In this document: in pieces, positions 48,638-60,562 of the stretch | How the letters are laid out: each line of letters opens with the position of its first letter | How positions within the stretch are numbered: position 1 is the stretch's first letter | Assembly: GCA_030737875.1 (NCBI GenBank) | Contig: JASFAX010000020.1 | Span: forward strand, 29,898,688-29,962,687 | Length of the DNA stretch: 64,000 nt | Direction of reading: 5' to 3' | Source: Allium sativum | Taxonomy: Eukaryota; Streptophyta; Magnoliopsida; Asparagales; Amaryllidaceae | Position numbers and translations under genes: made by a program | Notes under the pieces: generated by a model | Databases searched by the model: none | What the model saw: only the letters and a program-made list of their open reading frames with translations | What the model was told of the DNA's origin: nothing

Positions 48638-51600
48638 ATGGCTGAAGATCTTAACATCCCGGAGGGTTTAGTTATACCACTATGGTATAGGAGGTTGCAA
48701 GAGGCTAGGGCCGCGGCTGCGGGTCCGGCCAATGCTACTACACCAGAGACAACCGCTCCTCCTCCTCAGCCTAGAGTGGATAATTTTGCTAAGGTTTGCA
48801 AGGAGTTCAAGGCTATAGGAGGAAAACCTTTTCTTGGTTCAGAGACTTTCGTAGAGGCTAGAGATTGGCTTAAGGAAGTGGAAGAGTTGCTAGATATCTT
48901 CGAAGTGGAAGAGGGAAAGAAAGTCAAGTTGGCGGCTTGGTTAATGAAGGGAGAGGCCTCATTCTGGTGGGAGGTCACTAATGGAGAACGCCCTGTTGAC
49001 TCTTGGGCAGATTTTAAGCAAAGGTTTGGGGCTAAGTTTCTCTCAAGGGCGGAAGAGAATCTGTTTATGGAGAAGTTCTTGAATTTGAAGCAAGGGAATC
49101 TCACGGTGAAAGAATATGTCAACAAATTCAATCAATTAGCAAGGTTTGGCATAGAGTTGGTGAATACACCGGAGAAGAAGGCTTTGAGGTTCGTTAGAGG
49201 CTTGAACGAACCATTGCAAGGAATAGCTATGACTCACATTCCTATGGGGGCCACTTTTGAGAAGCTTGTCTACATGGCACTTATGCATGAGGATGATAAG
49301 AATTCTAAGGCACCAGAGAAAAAGGGGGATCAGAAGAAACCGCAACAGCCACAACAAGGCAAGGGCGGAAAAGGCAATGGTGACAAAAAGAAGACGAAGA
49401 AGAAGTGCTTCAATTGTGGAACACCAGGACACCTTAGTAAGGATTGTCGCAAAAAGAAGAAGACCGGTTGCTTTCATTGTGGTGAAGCAGGGCATCTTGT
49501 GAAAAACTGCCCAAAGAAGGGGCAGAAGACGGGGTCTACCTCAGGAGGCCAGGTGCAAGCTCTTATAGCACCACCTCAGTCAGGGGGGCAAGTTCAGGTT
49601 CTCTCAGTTCCACCGATTCAGCAGAGAGGTAGAACTATTTCCGTTGAAAGTCTGGTTTTTCTGTTTGATCATCCAGTTCGTACTTTGTTTGACTCTGGCG
49701 CATCGCATTCTTTTATCTCATCATCGTTAGTTGAGTCACTGCACTTAGACACCAGTCTAGTTGATGATCCCTTGGTTGTCTCAAACCCAATTGGGGGCTC
49801 CATATATCTGTCTATGATATGTTTGGGTTTGAAGATTTCTATACTTAGCGTTGAGTTTAGATGTGATGCTTTTGTATTGGGCTTCACGGGCTATGGGTTG
49901 ATCTTGGGCATGGACTGGTTATCCAGTAATGGTGCCGTTCTTGATTGCGAAAGGAGAGTTGTCAGGCTCATGACCCGCTTGGGTAACACTCTCGAGATCT
50001 CTTGCAATCCCATGGAATCTGTTTTGCTAAGTTATCTTGAATCGCTCGATGCTTCGGTCGAGAGTTTGTGTTCTGTCAGAGTAGTCCGGGAATATCCGGA
50101 TGTGTTTGAAGAAGTAAAGGGTTTGCCTCCGAAGCGGGAGATAGATTTCCGAATTTATTTGGTGGATAATGCCAAACCAGTGTCTTTGCCAGTACGCCAC
50201 ATGGCTCCTCGTGAGAGAAGAGAACTTCATAAGCAAGTAGGGGAGTTGCTTGAGAAGGGGTTCATAAGGCGAAGTATATCGGAGTGGGGAGCTCCAGTAG
50301 TGTTTGCCACGAAGGCGGATGGGTCCCTCAGACTTTGTGTGGATTATAGAGAACTTAATAAGCTCACGAAGAAGAATAGACACCCATTACCGAGGATAGA
50401 TGATCTCTTTGATCAGTTGGTTGGCGCGTCAGTATTTTCGCAGATGGACTTAGCTACAGGGTTTCATCAGTTAAGAGTGGCGGAGGACAGTATAGAGAAG
50501 ACTGCTTTCCGGACTCCGGATGGTTTTTATGAGTGGCTAGTGATGCCATTTGGGTTGACAAACGCCCCCGCATACTTTGTTGATCTCATGAGTAGAGTGT
50601 TCAGAGAGTATCTGAATAAGTTTGTAGTAGTTTTTGTGGATGACATCTTGGTCTTTTCCAAGAATGAAGAAGAGCATGCCTTACATCTCAAGGAAGTGTT
50701 GGAGACTCTTCGAGCGCATAGTCTTAAAGCTAAATTCTCTAAATGCCATTTTTGGAGAAGAGAAGTGCGATTCTTAGGGCATGTGGTCTCTAAGGAAGGG
50801 ATAGCTGTGGATCCCGCAAAGATAGTATCTATCCAGGATTGGAAAGTTCCTAGAAATGCTACCGAGGTAAGAAGTTTCTTGGGGTTGGCAGGATATTATA
50901 GGAAGTTCATCAAAGACTTCGCGAAGATATCAGCCCCATTAACCCGCTTGACGAAGAAGAATCTGGTTTTCTCATGGGATGTAGATTGTGATGATGCTTT
51001 CCGACGGTTAAAGAGAGCTTTGACCACCGCTCCAGTTTTAGTGCTTCCAGATGGGAGTAAGCCGTTTGTTGTTTATACCGATGCTTGTGGAACAGGATTA
51101 GGCGCAGTCTTGATGCAGGAGGGAAGGGTAATAGCCTATGGAGGGAGACAATTGAGAGTGCATGAGAAGAATTACCCTACCCATGATCTAGAGTTGGCCG
51201 CGATTGTTTTCGCACTTAAGTCTTGGCGCCATTATCTTCTTGGTGAGAGATTCGAGTTGTTCACCGACCATAAATCATTGAAGTACTTATTCTCTCAGAA
51301 GGATTTAAACTTAAGACAGCAAAGGTGGATGGAGTTCTTAGCATCCTATGATTTCGAGATAGCGTATACCCCTGGTAAGGGTAACGTGGTGGCAGACGCC
51401 TTAAGTAGAAAAAGGCTATCTTTGAGTCCATTGTTCGTGGAACGACGAAGCTTGGAGTTTCTTTCTTTGTTTGACTTCAGACCTTCTGTTGATTTTGTAC
51501 CTGGTTTGTTGGCATCCTTGGAGGTTAGACCTACTCTTTTGAGACGGATTGGCGAGGCTCAGCGAGACGACCCACAGTTGGTTGTGTTGGTAGAGAAGCT

Positions 51601-53065
51601 TATAAGAGGGGAGTCGTCCAGCCATTTGGGTAGATACACCATAGATGATAAGGGATGGTTGCATAGAGACGGTAGACTTTGTGTACCGCAAGATGAGGGT
51701 TTGAAGAAGGCTATTTTGAATGATGCACATCGTTCAAGAATGACTATTCATCCCGGTGGAGACAAAATGTACCAAGACATGAAGAGAGTTTTCTTTTGGG
51801 CCGGTATGAAGAAAGATGTGGCCGAGTATGTGGCTAGATGCTTAGTGTGCCAACAAGTTAAAGTGGAGCAAAGGAAACCCGGTGGGTTGCTACACCCATT
51901 GGAAGTTCCACAGTGGAAGTGGGATAGTGTCTCGATGGATTTCATCGACAGGTTACCGAGATCGAGGAAGGGCAATACGGGAATTTGGGTTGTGGTAGAC
52001 AGACTTACAAAGAGTGCCCATTTTATACCCGTAAAGAGTAAGAGGACCGCTCCATGGCTTGCTTCAGTCTATGTTAGAGAGATTGTTAGATTGCATGGCG
52101 TACCATCCAGCATTGTGAGTGATCGAGATCCTATTTTCACTAGTGAGTTTTGGAGAAGTTTGCAAGAGGCGGTAGGGACTCAGTTGTGTTTGAGCACCGC
52201 ATATCATCCTCAGACGGACGGTCAGACTGAGAGGGTGAACCGTATCTTAGAAGATCTTTTGAGGCTTTGTATCTTGGATTTTGGAGGTACATGGGAAGAA
52301 CATCTTCCTTTGGTGGAGTTCGCATATAATAACAGCTTTCAGTCCAGTATTGGTATGGCTCCTTTCGAAGCTCTTTATGGAAGGCCTTGTCGATCTCCTA
52401 CATGTTGGTGGGAATCTACGGATAAGATCTTGCTTGGGCCGGATATGGTTAGAGAGACTTCAGAGAAGATTGATTTAATTCGAAAAAGGATGAAAGCAGC
52501 GCAAGATAGACAGAAATCTTATGCGGATCGGAGAAGGACGGATCTTGAGTTTGAGGTTGGGGACATGGTTTTTGTCAAAGTATCTCCATTGAGAAATGTT
52601 GTTCGCTTTGGGTCCGTAGGGAAGTTAGCACCGAGATTTGTTGGGCCGTTTCCTATTAAGGAAAGGATTGGACGGATGGCATATAGGGTGGAGTTGCCCG
52701 ACAGACTTAGTGGTGTTCATGATGTATTCCATGTATCACATTTGAGGAAGTGCTTACATGAGACCGCGGAGGTGGTAGAGCCGAGCTTGCTTAGAGATGT
52801 AGAGGTAGAGCGTGATGCGACGATTCGACGAGCTCCTACTCGCATCCTTGGGTCAGAAACTAGGAAGTTGAGGAACAGAGAAGTTCAGCTAGTTAAAGTG
52901 CAATGGGGAGATGACGAAAGCAATGCTACTTGGGAGACGGAAGCAAAGATGCGTTCTTTATATCCATTTCTTTTTGAGAGTATGTCTTTTAACTTCTCCT
53001 TTATTGCTTGTCTAGTACTTATCTTATCTTTAGTATATCCTCTCGCTAATACCTATGACCTTTAG
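48638..53065 (+). CDS. gag-pol: Gag-pol polyprotein of E2 with chromodomain
   Basis: One uninterrupted frame of 1475 codons from the ATG after CTTTCGTTTCAG; the frame extends upstream without another ATG. Order: Gag domain; two CCHC knuckles (residues 257-270, 278-291); aspartic protease with DSGA (D352); reverse transcriptase with [10 protein letters not shown] and FVDD (666-669); RNase H (D815, E852, D877); integrase zinc finger HHCC (H1031, H1038, C1068, C1071); integrase core D1101, D1162, E1198 (DD35E spacing); GPF of the GPY/F module (1336-1338); chromodomain about 1400-1446. All catalytic residues are present, so it should build particles, copy RNA and integrate, with the chromodomain steering it to marked chromatin. 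Gag and Pol are not separated by a stop or shift. A 28-residue hydrophobic tail ([12 protein letters not shown]) follows the chromodomain and is unusual. Confidence 0.96.
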   Translation: MAEDLNIPEGLVIPLWYRRLQEARAAAAGPANATTPETTAPPPQPRVDNFAKVCKEFKAIGGKPFLGSETFVEARDWLKEVEELLDIFEVEEGKKVKLAAWLMKGEASFWWEVTNGERPVDSWADFKQRFGAKFLSRAEENLFMEKFLNLKQGNLTVKEYVNKFNQLARFGIELVNTPEKKALRFVRGLNEPLQGIAMTHIPMGATFEKLVYMALMHEDDKNSKAPEKKGDQKKPQQPQQGKGGKGNGDKKKTKKKCFNCGTPGHLSKDCRKKKKTGCFHCGEAGHLVKNCPKKGQKTGSTSGGQVQALIAPPQSGGQVQVLSVPPIQQRGRTISVESLVFLFDHPVRTLFDSGASHSFISSSLVESLHLDTSLVDDPLVVSNPIGGSIYLSMICLGLKISILSVEFRCDAFVLGFTGYGLILGMDWLSSNGAVLDCERRVVRLMTRLGNTLEISCNPMESVLLSYLESLDASVESLCSVRVVREYPDVFEEVKGLPPKREIDFRIYLVDNAKPVSLPVRHMAPRERRELHKQVGELLEKGFIRRSISEWGAPVVFATKADGSLRLCVDYRELNKLTKKNRHPLPRIDDLFDQLVGASVFSQMDLATGFHQLRVAEDSIEKTAFRTPDGFYEWLVMPFGLTNAPAYFVDLMSRVFREYLNKFVVVFVDDILVFSKNEEEHALHLKEVLETLRAHSLKAKFSKCHFWRREVRFLGHVVSKEGIAVDPAKIVSIQDWKVPRNATEVRSFLGLAGYYRKFIKDFAKISAPLTRLTKKNLVFSWDVDCDDAFRRLKRALTTAPVLVLPDGSKPFVVYTDACGTGLGAVLMQEGRVIAYGGRQLRVHEKNYPTHDLELAAIVFALKSWRHYLLGERFELFTDHKSLKYLFSQKDLNLRQQRWMEFLASYDFEIAYTPGKGNVVADALSRKRLSLSPLFVERRSLEFLSLFDFRPSVDFVPGLLASLEVRPTLLRRIGEAQRDDPQLVVLVEKLIRGESSSHLGRYTIDDKGWLHRDGRLCVPQDEGLKKAILNDAHRSRMTIHPGGDKMYQDMKRVFFWAGMKKDVAEYVARCLVCQQVKVEQRKPGGLLHPLEVPQWKWDSVSMDFIDRLPRSRKGNTGIWVVVDRLTKSAHFIPVKSKRTAPWLASVYVREIVRLHGVPSSIVSDRDPIFTSEFWRSLQEAVGTQLCLSTAYHPQTDGQTERVNRILEDLLRLCILDFGGTWEEHLPLVEFAYNNSFQSSIGMAPFEALYGRPCRSPTCWWESTDKILLGPDMVRETSEKIDLIRKRMKAAQDRQKSYADRRRTDLEFEVGDMVFVKVSPLRNVVRFGSVGKLAPRFVGPFPIKERIGRMAYRVELPDRLSGVHDVFHVSHLRKCLHETAEVVEPSLLRDVEVERDATIRRAPTRILGSETRKLRNREVQLVKVQWGDDESNATWETEAKMRSLYPFLFESMSFNFSFIACLVLILSLVYPLANTYDL

Positions 53066-53575
53066 ATAGGGTAAAACCTATGGTTGAGACATGTGTTTGA
53101 AACATGTTATGGTTGATGGATGCATATGGATGCAATTGTTTGCTAGTGGTTGCTCGTGGATGCATATACACACACATTAGGCACTAGATCGGCTCAGTCA
53201 CTTCATGTTGCATATTGCATAAATGGATGTGGTAGTTAGATTGATGGATGTATCATGGCTGTGTTATCATATGGATGATGCATTTTTGTGTATGGTTGTG
53301 CACGCATGTAGAAATTTGTATGTGTCAATAGGGTTTCGCATACATATTGGATGCATGGCACTATCATGGTTTGCATTAAGGAGGTTTACTGTATCAGTAA
53401 CCGCCTGATTTTCGCATTAGGTAAGTACATATACACACACTTTTGCATATATCCATCCAGCATTTAGAATCTTGTAAGGACAATGATTGCTCGTGGATGA
53501 TGCTTTGAGTAGATGGATGATTGGATGGTAGGATACGTTCTTCCTAACTTGAAGATTTCGGGGACGAAATCCTTT
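53066..53575 (+). other. E2 3' untranslated region
   Basis: Non-coding. It carries the hairpin AGGAGGTTTACTG-TAT-CAGTAACCGCCT (53379-53406) and the stem-loop GATTTCG-GGGA-CGAAATC (53554-53571). Positions 53379-53588 are about 97% identical to E1. Confidence 0.75.
53554..53571 (+). promoter_or_regulatory. Stem-loop next to E2 polypurine tract
   Basis: Perfect 7-bp stem with GGGA loop, identical in E1; the E4 and E5 counterparts keep the pairing with different bases. Confidence 0.65.
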
Positions 53576-53588
53576 AAGGAGGGGAGAA
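53576..53588 (+). promoter_or_regulatory. E2 polypurine tract
   Basis: AAGGAGGGGAGAA abutting the 3' LTR. Confidence 0.92.
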
Positions 53589-56500
53589 TGTAACAACCCG
53601 TATTTTCAATAACCTGTAATAACATAAATCGAGGCAGAATTTAATTCTAAAATGGGAATCAAGGGAAACGGGCTATGCCATTGTGTTCGTCTCGGAAAAA
53701 TACGCGAAATAGAGTCCGAGTTTTCGAAAATCGGAGTCCGTATGACCAAGATATGGCCTCGCGAAGTTTCACGAAAATTCCCAAATTAAAGTATACTTAA
53801 TTAAGTGAAATGAGTTGTGTAGATATATATATATATATATATATATTGATATATATATATATATATATATAATTGAAAATTTAATAAATAAATATGCAAA
53901 AATGCTCAAAACAGCGAATTGGGAGAGGGGAATAACCGAACCGGCCGATTTTTGAAGTCGACCCGAGCCCGCTGGGTCGACTAGGGGTTAATCCAGGGTG
54001 TTTGGCTGTCAACCCGTGGGCCGATTCGCTCAAGTGCAGATTTTGCATTTGAATGGTTCTCATGGTCCATCTTTAATCTAAAGGCCCTAGATGGTTCCTA
54101 CACTTGACTTCTTCCCCAAGACATGCTTTGATGGCTTGGATTGAATCTAGGGTTAATCCTATGGCCTAAAACACTTGCCTAATCTATAAATAAGACCCTA
54201 ACCTACCCTAATTCATTCATAATTAAACCTAGTGACTAAACTATGGCAAAATGCTAGCTCTCATGGCCTCCACTAATTTTATGAAGAGGGTTGCATACTA
54301 ATCACTCTCTAATCAACTTCTAATCCCTTCTTAGCATCTTAATCTTCTTCATTTGGTGTTCAAAGTTGCTAGTTGTGAGTTTCTATCACTTTGATGATCT
54401 TTTGGTAAACTAATTAGATGAGATGTGATGAGATTTATGGTTTTGTATGTGGGTTAATGAGCTTTGAATCATATGATATGATGTTAGCATTAATCTTATG
54501 TTTATGCATGTTGAGTATGTAAGCTTATGCAAGTTTAATATGATGTATGTTATGTTTGCATGATGCTAAATATGCAAGTTGTGGGCTATGTAATCATATG
54601 CATGTTATGCAAGTTCATGGTAATATGCTATGCAAGTTACATGTATGTAAATATGCAAGTTACATGTTTGTTAATATGCAAGTTACATGTATGTAAATAT
54701 GCAAGTTACATGTTTGTTAATATGCAAGTTACATGTTTGTTAATATGCAAGTTACATGTATGTAAATATGCAAGTTACATGTTTCTTTATATGCAAGTTA
54801 CATGTTTGTTAATATGCGAGTTACATGTATGTAAATATGCAAGTTACATGTTTATTAATATGCAAGTTCATGATGACACATTATGCAAGTCTATAAGCTA
54901 ATATGCAAGTTTGTTATGCAAAATGAATATGTAAGTTATGTGACATATTATATGCAAGTTATGTGACATGTTATGCAAGTTCATATGCAAGTTATGTGTT
55001 TGTTAATATGCAAGATGGCACCTTTGAAACATGTTCATTCATATGCAAGTTGACACCTTTTATATGTGTTATATCATGAACGAAATTACGTGGGAACGAT
55101 GGGGTAATTAAATGCATAAGTTAATAAGATTGTGTGAAATTAATATAATTATGCATAACACAAAATAAATAAACATAGTATGGGAATTTGCCTATTTGGT
55201 TAGGTGTACCCATACTATGTGTTGGGAATTTACCTATTGAGTTAGGTCTACCCCATGGGAATTTACCTATTAAGTTAGGTCTACCCATGTTAAGAAAACT
55301 TGATTAATTAGGGATAATTAATATAAAATTATGAGGGTGATTAATTAGGTGTAATTAATTGACTAAGACACGAGGTTGGACTCAGTTGTAGCGTAAAACT
55401 GCCCGGACCCAACCGGCTTAACCAGTTGCTACAAATGTTAGCCCAATGTGAGAGGTCTTAGGCACAAACTAAATACGTAATTAATGTAAAGACACGAGGT
55501 TAGACTCTGTTATGACATAAGGCTGCCCGGACCCAACCGGCTTAACCAGCGGTCATAAAAGACAGTCTAATGTGAGAGGTCTTTACAAAGGTTACGTTCT
55601 TAATTAATTAATTAAGAAACACTTAACCATATTAGCATGTAGAGGGACATGAGGGGTTAAGTGGGTGCCTCGGGTGGCATGAGAAAATCTAGTGGTTGCC
55701 TTGGGTGGCAATAGAAAATACGATTAGAATACTTAACCAAAATAGAACATGTAATTAAAACATGATTAAAGGGTTAAGTGGGATATACTAGAAAAAGGGA
55801 CAAGCTTAGGTGGGTAGCTTGTGGAGGCCCATTTCAACCAGTAACCCATACGTATCTTTGTGGGCTCGACCCATGTCGAGGACGGGACACGCATACTGGG
55901 CTTGACTGTAAGAGGCAAACGGGTTAGCGGTGGCAACGCAAGTCCAACGGGCTTCATATGCGTGAGTGGGCCCGGGCTGGTAGGTAAGCCGTTGTTGCAT
56001 CAAGTAGATATAAGCCGTGCACCTTTAGTTTCATCAGGTTGCCACATTGGGGAATGATACATCCCACGGTGGGGCCAGCACGGGTATCTACGTTAGGGAG
56101 CCGATCGAATGGGAAGTAGTGTGTACACCTAGTGGATTGTAGGGCCCCGTGGCGCCTACTTGGTCACCTAGGGGTACGCAGGTACTAATTAGTAAATTTT
56201 ATAAGTCCTTGGGTGGGATCAACCTTTAAGTTAGGAACGACTGGTGTGGTGCAGTTTAGTAATTTACCTTAGGGAGGGTAGATGCGTCTTTATCCTTTAT
56301 CTTCGTTTAGTTGACTGCTTAGGGTAGCCATTCATCCCTATATGTTACCGTATATCAGTTTATGTCTTCTCTGGTTACTTTAACGATTGTATTGTTAAAG
56401 TTATAGGACTCGCTCAGACTTATGTCTGACCCTGTTGTTTTTATCTTTTTCCCAACCCTCAGGTCCTACGGTGGATCCTAGCAGTAGTGGAGCTTGATCG

Positions 56501-56819
56501 GATTGCTGTTCCAGTCTTTAGGAGCTTGGATAGATGTAAAGCTCCAGTTATCCAGTTATCTTTTCTTTTGTTTGGCTATTGTATGAGAGTGGGATTATGT
56601 ACTTCTTTATTTTGATGGATATTGTACTTGACCTTTATTGTGGTTTTATGATGTAACCAGACATGTTTTACTTCCGCTGTTATGAGATGATGTTGAAAAA
56701 TTTCAAGTACTATTTATATCTGTCTTGTTGTAATTTTTCTGTTCTATATTCACTAAAATACTCCACCGACGCTATGGCATTCCCTTAGTGAGTGATCATA
56801 GCGGGAGTGGGGTGTTACA
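53589..56819 (+). repeat. E2 3' LTR
   Basis: 3231 bp, essentially identical to 45213-48437 apart from the TA run and one substitution. Confidence 0.96.
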
Positions 56820-56824
56820 GGAGT
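56820..56824. repeat. Target-site duplication of E2 (right, GGAGT)
   Basis: Matches 45208-45212 exactly; the E3 reading RSFLG continues across it. Confidence 0.95.
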
Positions 56825-58925
56825 TTTCTTGGATTAGTGGGCTATTATAGGAAGTTCATTTAGCACTTCGCAAAGATATCAGCCCCAGTCACTAGAATAA
56901 AGAAGAAGAATCTGACATTTTTCTTGGGATATATATTGAGGCGATGCTTTCAGCAATTAGAGAGGGCTTTGACAACAACCCTAGTCCTGACTTTGCCTGA
57001 TGGGTACAATGTGTTCACAGTATACACTAATGCACGTGGTACATGGCTTGGCACGGTTCTGATGAAAAAGGGAAAGGTAGTATGTTATGGAGGTAGACAG
57101 CTAAGAGTTCATGAGAAGAACTATCTCACCCATTACTTAGTGTTAGGGACCATAGTATTTGCACTTAAGGCATAACGCCATTATCTACTAGGAGAGGTTC
57201 GAGTTGTGCACCGATCATAGATCTTTCAACTACTTGTACTCGTAGAAGGATCTTAATTTAAGGCAACAAAGATGGATGGAGTTCTAAGCGTCTTATTACT
57301 TTGAGATTGGTTATAACCTTGGCAAGGGTAATGTTGTGGATGCAGCATTGAATAGGCAGAGGATGACATTTAGTCCTCTGTTTGTGGAGAGGAAAAGCTT
57401 GGATTTTATAACGACTTTTAATTTTAGACCATACATAAAGTTTATACCGGGTTTATTGGCATCATTAGAGGTCCGACCTACTCTATCGGGCAAGGTAGGT
57501 ACTTCTCAACGGAAGGACCCACGGCTAGCCGTTATCTTTCATTGGCTCAGTAAAGGGGAGACTTCTAGTCACCTTAGTAGATATTCCACTAATGATAAAG
57601 GGTGGTTGTGAAGAGAGGAAAGGCTTTGTGTTCCTCAAGTTGGGAGTTTGTTGAAGACAGTCCTTAAGGAAGACCATCATTCAAAGATGACTATTCATCC
57701 TGGTGGTGATAAGATGTATAAGGATATGAAGATTGTTTTCTTTGTGCTGGAACGAAGAAAGATGTAGCAAAATTTGTTTCTTTATGTTTGATTTGTCACC
57801 ATGTCAAGGCTAAGCAAAGGAAACCCGGTGGTTTACTTCATCCTTCGGATGTCCCACAGTGGAAGTGGGAGAGCATCTCTATGGATTTCATTGATGGTTT
57901 TCCTAGATAAAGGAATGGCAGCACCGACATTTAGGCTATAATAGACAGGCTTACTTAGAGCGCTCATATCATCCCTGTTAAGAGTAAGAAGACGGCGACA
58001 TGGTTAGCGGCAGTTTATCTTCGTGAGATAGTCTATCTACATGGAGTACCATCCAGTATTGCGAGTAATTGTGACCCGGAATTCATCAGTGAGTTTTGGA
58101 GGAGCTTGCAAGAAGCATTAGGTACAAAGTTGTGTTTGAGCACCGCTTATTACCCTTAGACCGATGGACAAATGGAAAGGGTGAATAGAGTTCTTGAGGA
58201 TCTTTTAAGACTATGTATCCTAGACTTCGGTGGGACTTGGGAAGACCATCTTCCTTTGGTAGAATTCGCCTACAACAACAGTTATCAAACTAGTTTTGGC
58301 GTGGAACCCTTCGAAACAATGTATGGACGACCCTGTAGATCACGGACTTGTTGGTGGGAGTCCACATAAAGACCTCTACTTGGACCTGAGATGGTTAGAG
58401 GAACCTCATAAAAGATTGATCTTATCTGAAGGCGCATGAAGACTGTTGAAGACATGCATAAGTCCTATGCAGACAAGAGAAGGGCTGACATTGAGTTCGA
58501 GGTAGGAGACATGGTTTTCATCAAGGCATCACCTTTGAGGAATGTGGTTCATTTTGGATCTGTAGGAAAATTGGCACCACGGTTTGTAGGGCCATTTCCC
58601 ATAACAGAAAGGATTGGCCAAATGGCCTATAGAGTAAAGATGGTATAGAGAATGTCCATCGTACATGATGTTTCCATGTTTCCCATTTACGGATGTGCTT
58701 GCATGATACCACACAAGTAGTTGAGCCGTGTATGCTCGAGTAAGTAGAAGTAGAATGGGAGGCGACATTTAACGAGTTCTTATCTGTATTCTTTAATCAG
58801 AGGTTAAGATGCTATGCAACCGAGAGGTCAAGTTGATGAAAGTTCAGTGGGGAGACGACTAAGAGAATGCAACTTATGAGACAGAAGACCAGATTCGTGC
58901 TTCATACCCTTTTCTTTTCAAGGGT
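56825..58925 (+). pseudogene. pol: RT end, RNase H, integrase and chromodomain relic of E3
   Basis: Starts with FLGLVGYYRKF. RNase H scraps follow ([16 protein letters not shown], 57086-57130), then the linker ([21 protein letters not shown]), zinc-finger scraps ([14 protein letters not shown]) and an integrase core with ESISMDFIDGF and a mutated second motif (NCDPEF for DRDPIF). EFAYNNSYQTSFG and the GPFP module (about 58588) come next, then a ruined chromodomain. In-frame stops (such as after YRKFI, and in the integrase) and frameshifts show it is dead. Confidence 0.88.
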
Positions 58926-59337
58926 ATGTTCTTAACTTCTTTTTCCGAAGCTTTTATTCATTCTTATTTCTATCGTTTAAGTATACCATATCGATCAAAT
59001 CTTCGACCTTCAGGTAGGAAACCCTTGTGTTTGAGACATGTTATGTTCGATGGATGCAAGGGGATGAAAATGTTTTCTAGTGGTTGCTTGTGGATGTATA
59101 GACACACACATTAGGCACTAGATCGGCTCAATCACCCGCATACTGCATATTAATGGTTGCGCATTTTTCTTATTTTAATGGATGAAAGTGGGTGTGTCAT
59201 CAAATTGATGTTGCATTGGGATGAATGATTGCGCACACATATAGAGCTTACATGTTATAATAGGATGAATTGCATACATGTTGGATTCATGGCACTAACA
59301 TACAATGCATTAAGGAGTTCAACAGAATCAGTAGACC
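58926..59337 (+). other. E3 3' untranslated region, truncated
   Basis: Resembles the E2 region 53066-53406 ('gaaacccttgtgtttgagacatg', 'cacattaggcactagatcgg'). It stops inside the diverged hairpin AGGAGTTCAACAGAATCAGT, before the polypurine tract, where E6 begins. AGACC (59333-59337) is a candidate target duplication for E6. Confidence 0.7.
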
Positions 59338-59700
59338 TGTAACACCCCAAATTTTAACGACATTAGAATAGGTTAAATTAAATAATAAATAATTTAACAT
59401 TCGGAATTAGAGGGGACGGACTGTGCCATTGCGTTCGTCTCGAAATATTGGCCAAAATGGACATTTGGTTTGCGTGAAATGGACACCGTATGAAAAAGTA
59501 ATAAGGGGAAGTTGTGTACGCACAAGATAAATATATGTATATATATAATAAATTCCAGAACTTCAAAAACAATTCAAAAATCAAAATCGAGCCAAAGCGG
59601 GCTGAGCAGGAAAATTCCCGCTCGTGGGTGTCGAGCCCCCCAAGGGGTGTCAACATAGGTGTCGACCCCCCTATAGGGGTGTCGACGTGGGTGTCGACCC
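59338..59700 (+). repeat. E6: start of a chromovirus LTR, truncated by E7
   Basis: Begins TGTAACACCCC, has the 'ccattgcgttcgtctcg' landmark and a GTCGAC/GTGTCGACCC cluster at 59625-59700, but its sequence differs from the E3 LTR. It is therefore a separate insertion, not the 3' LTR of E3. It breaks at 59700 before any TATA box. GACCC (59696-59700) is a candidate target duplication for E7. Confidence 0.7.
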
Positions 59701-60562
59701 TGTGACACCCCATGTCGGTTAATGTCACTCACAAGGGGAATGCATTAACTTCCAAGAGCATTTTAAGTGTGTATAGAATAGAAACTTAACAACAAGACAG
59801 ATATAAAACAGTACTTAAAAATTAAAAACTTCATTCATTGCAGCGGCAAACAAATAAGTTTAATTACATCATCAAAAACCAAAGACTAGAGTCAAATACA
59901 TAATATCCATCTTGAGCAAATCAGAGTACATAAAATGAAAGACATAACCCCACATAAAATAGCCATAAGTAAGATAGGCTGAACTTTTACTTCAGCGATC
60001 CAAGCAAACTTCCAGAGAAAGAGATATGGCTGTCAAAATCAAGCTCCACTAGTACTAGTCCCACCCGGAGCACCTGTGGGGGTGAAGGAAGAAAAGAGGT
60101 GGAAACGAAGGGGTCATACATGAAGTCTAGTGTGTGCAATAACTTTAACAATATAATCATTAAGTAACTAGGACAAGGCATAAGTTGGAAAATAGGGAAA
60201 TGACTGTGAACCAGTGGGTATGACAGGGCAAACAAAGGGAATAAGATGAACAAAGATAATGTTAAAGGCGTACCTAATCACTATAGGATAATTACTACAC
60301 TGCACCACACCAAATACCCTAAAAGTTGATCCCGTCTACCGAACTCAATAATGATAATGGTAGTTTCGTGTACCCCTAGCTGCCTTCATAGGTGCCGTCT
60401 GCCCCTATCTCCACTAGGTGCACCCACTACCCCCATTCGATCGGCACCCTAACTCATGATACCCGTGCTAGCCCCATAGTGGGGTGTATCACTCCCTAAA
60501 GTGGCAACCCGATATCACCAAAATGCACTTCTTATAACTACACGATGCAACAATGTCTTACC
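59701..60562 (-). repeat. E7: 3' end of a minus-strand chromovirus LTR
   Basis: The reverse complement ends GGGGTGTCACA and aligns block by block with the last ~860 bp of the E2 LTR: GGTAAGACATTGTTGC, GATACACCCC, the GGGCTAGCAC block, AGGGTGCCGATCGA (60437-60450), TATGACCCC, a pyrimidine tract with CACAG|GTG (60073/60074) and 'gcattccccttgtgagtgac'. The rest is displaced by the copia element at 60563. It may be a solo LTR or the 3' LTR of a minus-strand element beyond the window. Confidence 0.8.
60558..60562. repeat. Candidate left target-site duplication of the copia element (TTACC)
   Basis: Five bases before the copia LTR start; the partner is expected beyond the right edge and cannot be checked. 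Confidence 0.4.

Larger units (their letters stand above)
45213..56819 (+). mobile_element. E2: young, apparently autonomous chromovirus (Tekay/Del-like)
   Basis: Complete 11.6-kb Ty3 element: LTRs of 3225 and 3231 bp, Met-tRNA primer site, uninterrupted gag-pol with chromodomain, polypurine tract and perfect GGAGT target duplication. The only LTR differences I see are a TA-run length change and one substitution (near 47426 versus 55805). It is among the most recent insertions here and may be active or recently so. Tekay/Del is suggested by the single ORF, chromodomain, long LTRs and Met primer; a tree would settle it. It sits inside the RT gene of E3. Confidence 0.95.
26274..59337 (+). mobile_element. 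E3: decayed chromovirus, interrupted by E4 and E2
   Basis: Old plus-strand Ty3 element split into 26274-31057, 44823-45207 and 56825-59337. Rejoining the pieces gives one 5' LTR, primer-site relic, gag, protease, RT, RNase H, integrase and 3' untranslated region in order, all with stops and frameshifts. Many changes turn tryptophan codons into stops (G-to-A or C-to-T), as expected from deamination of methylated cytosine. The 3' LTR is not seen; the sequence passes into E6 at 59338 just before the expected polypurine tract. It inserted into the right LTR of E5. Confidence 0.85.

Noticed and set aside
59338..59700. Reading E6 as the 3' LTR of E3
   Set aside because: Only the general landmarks match 26274-29086; base-level sequence differs too much for a pair of LTRs, and no polypurine tract precedes it.
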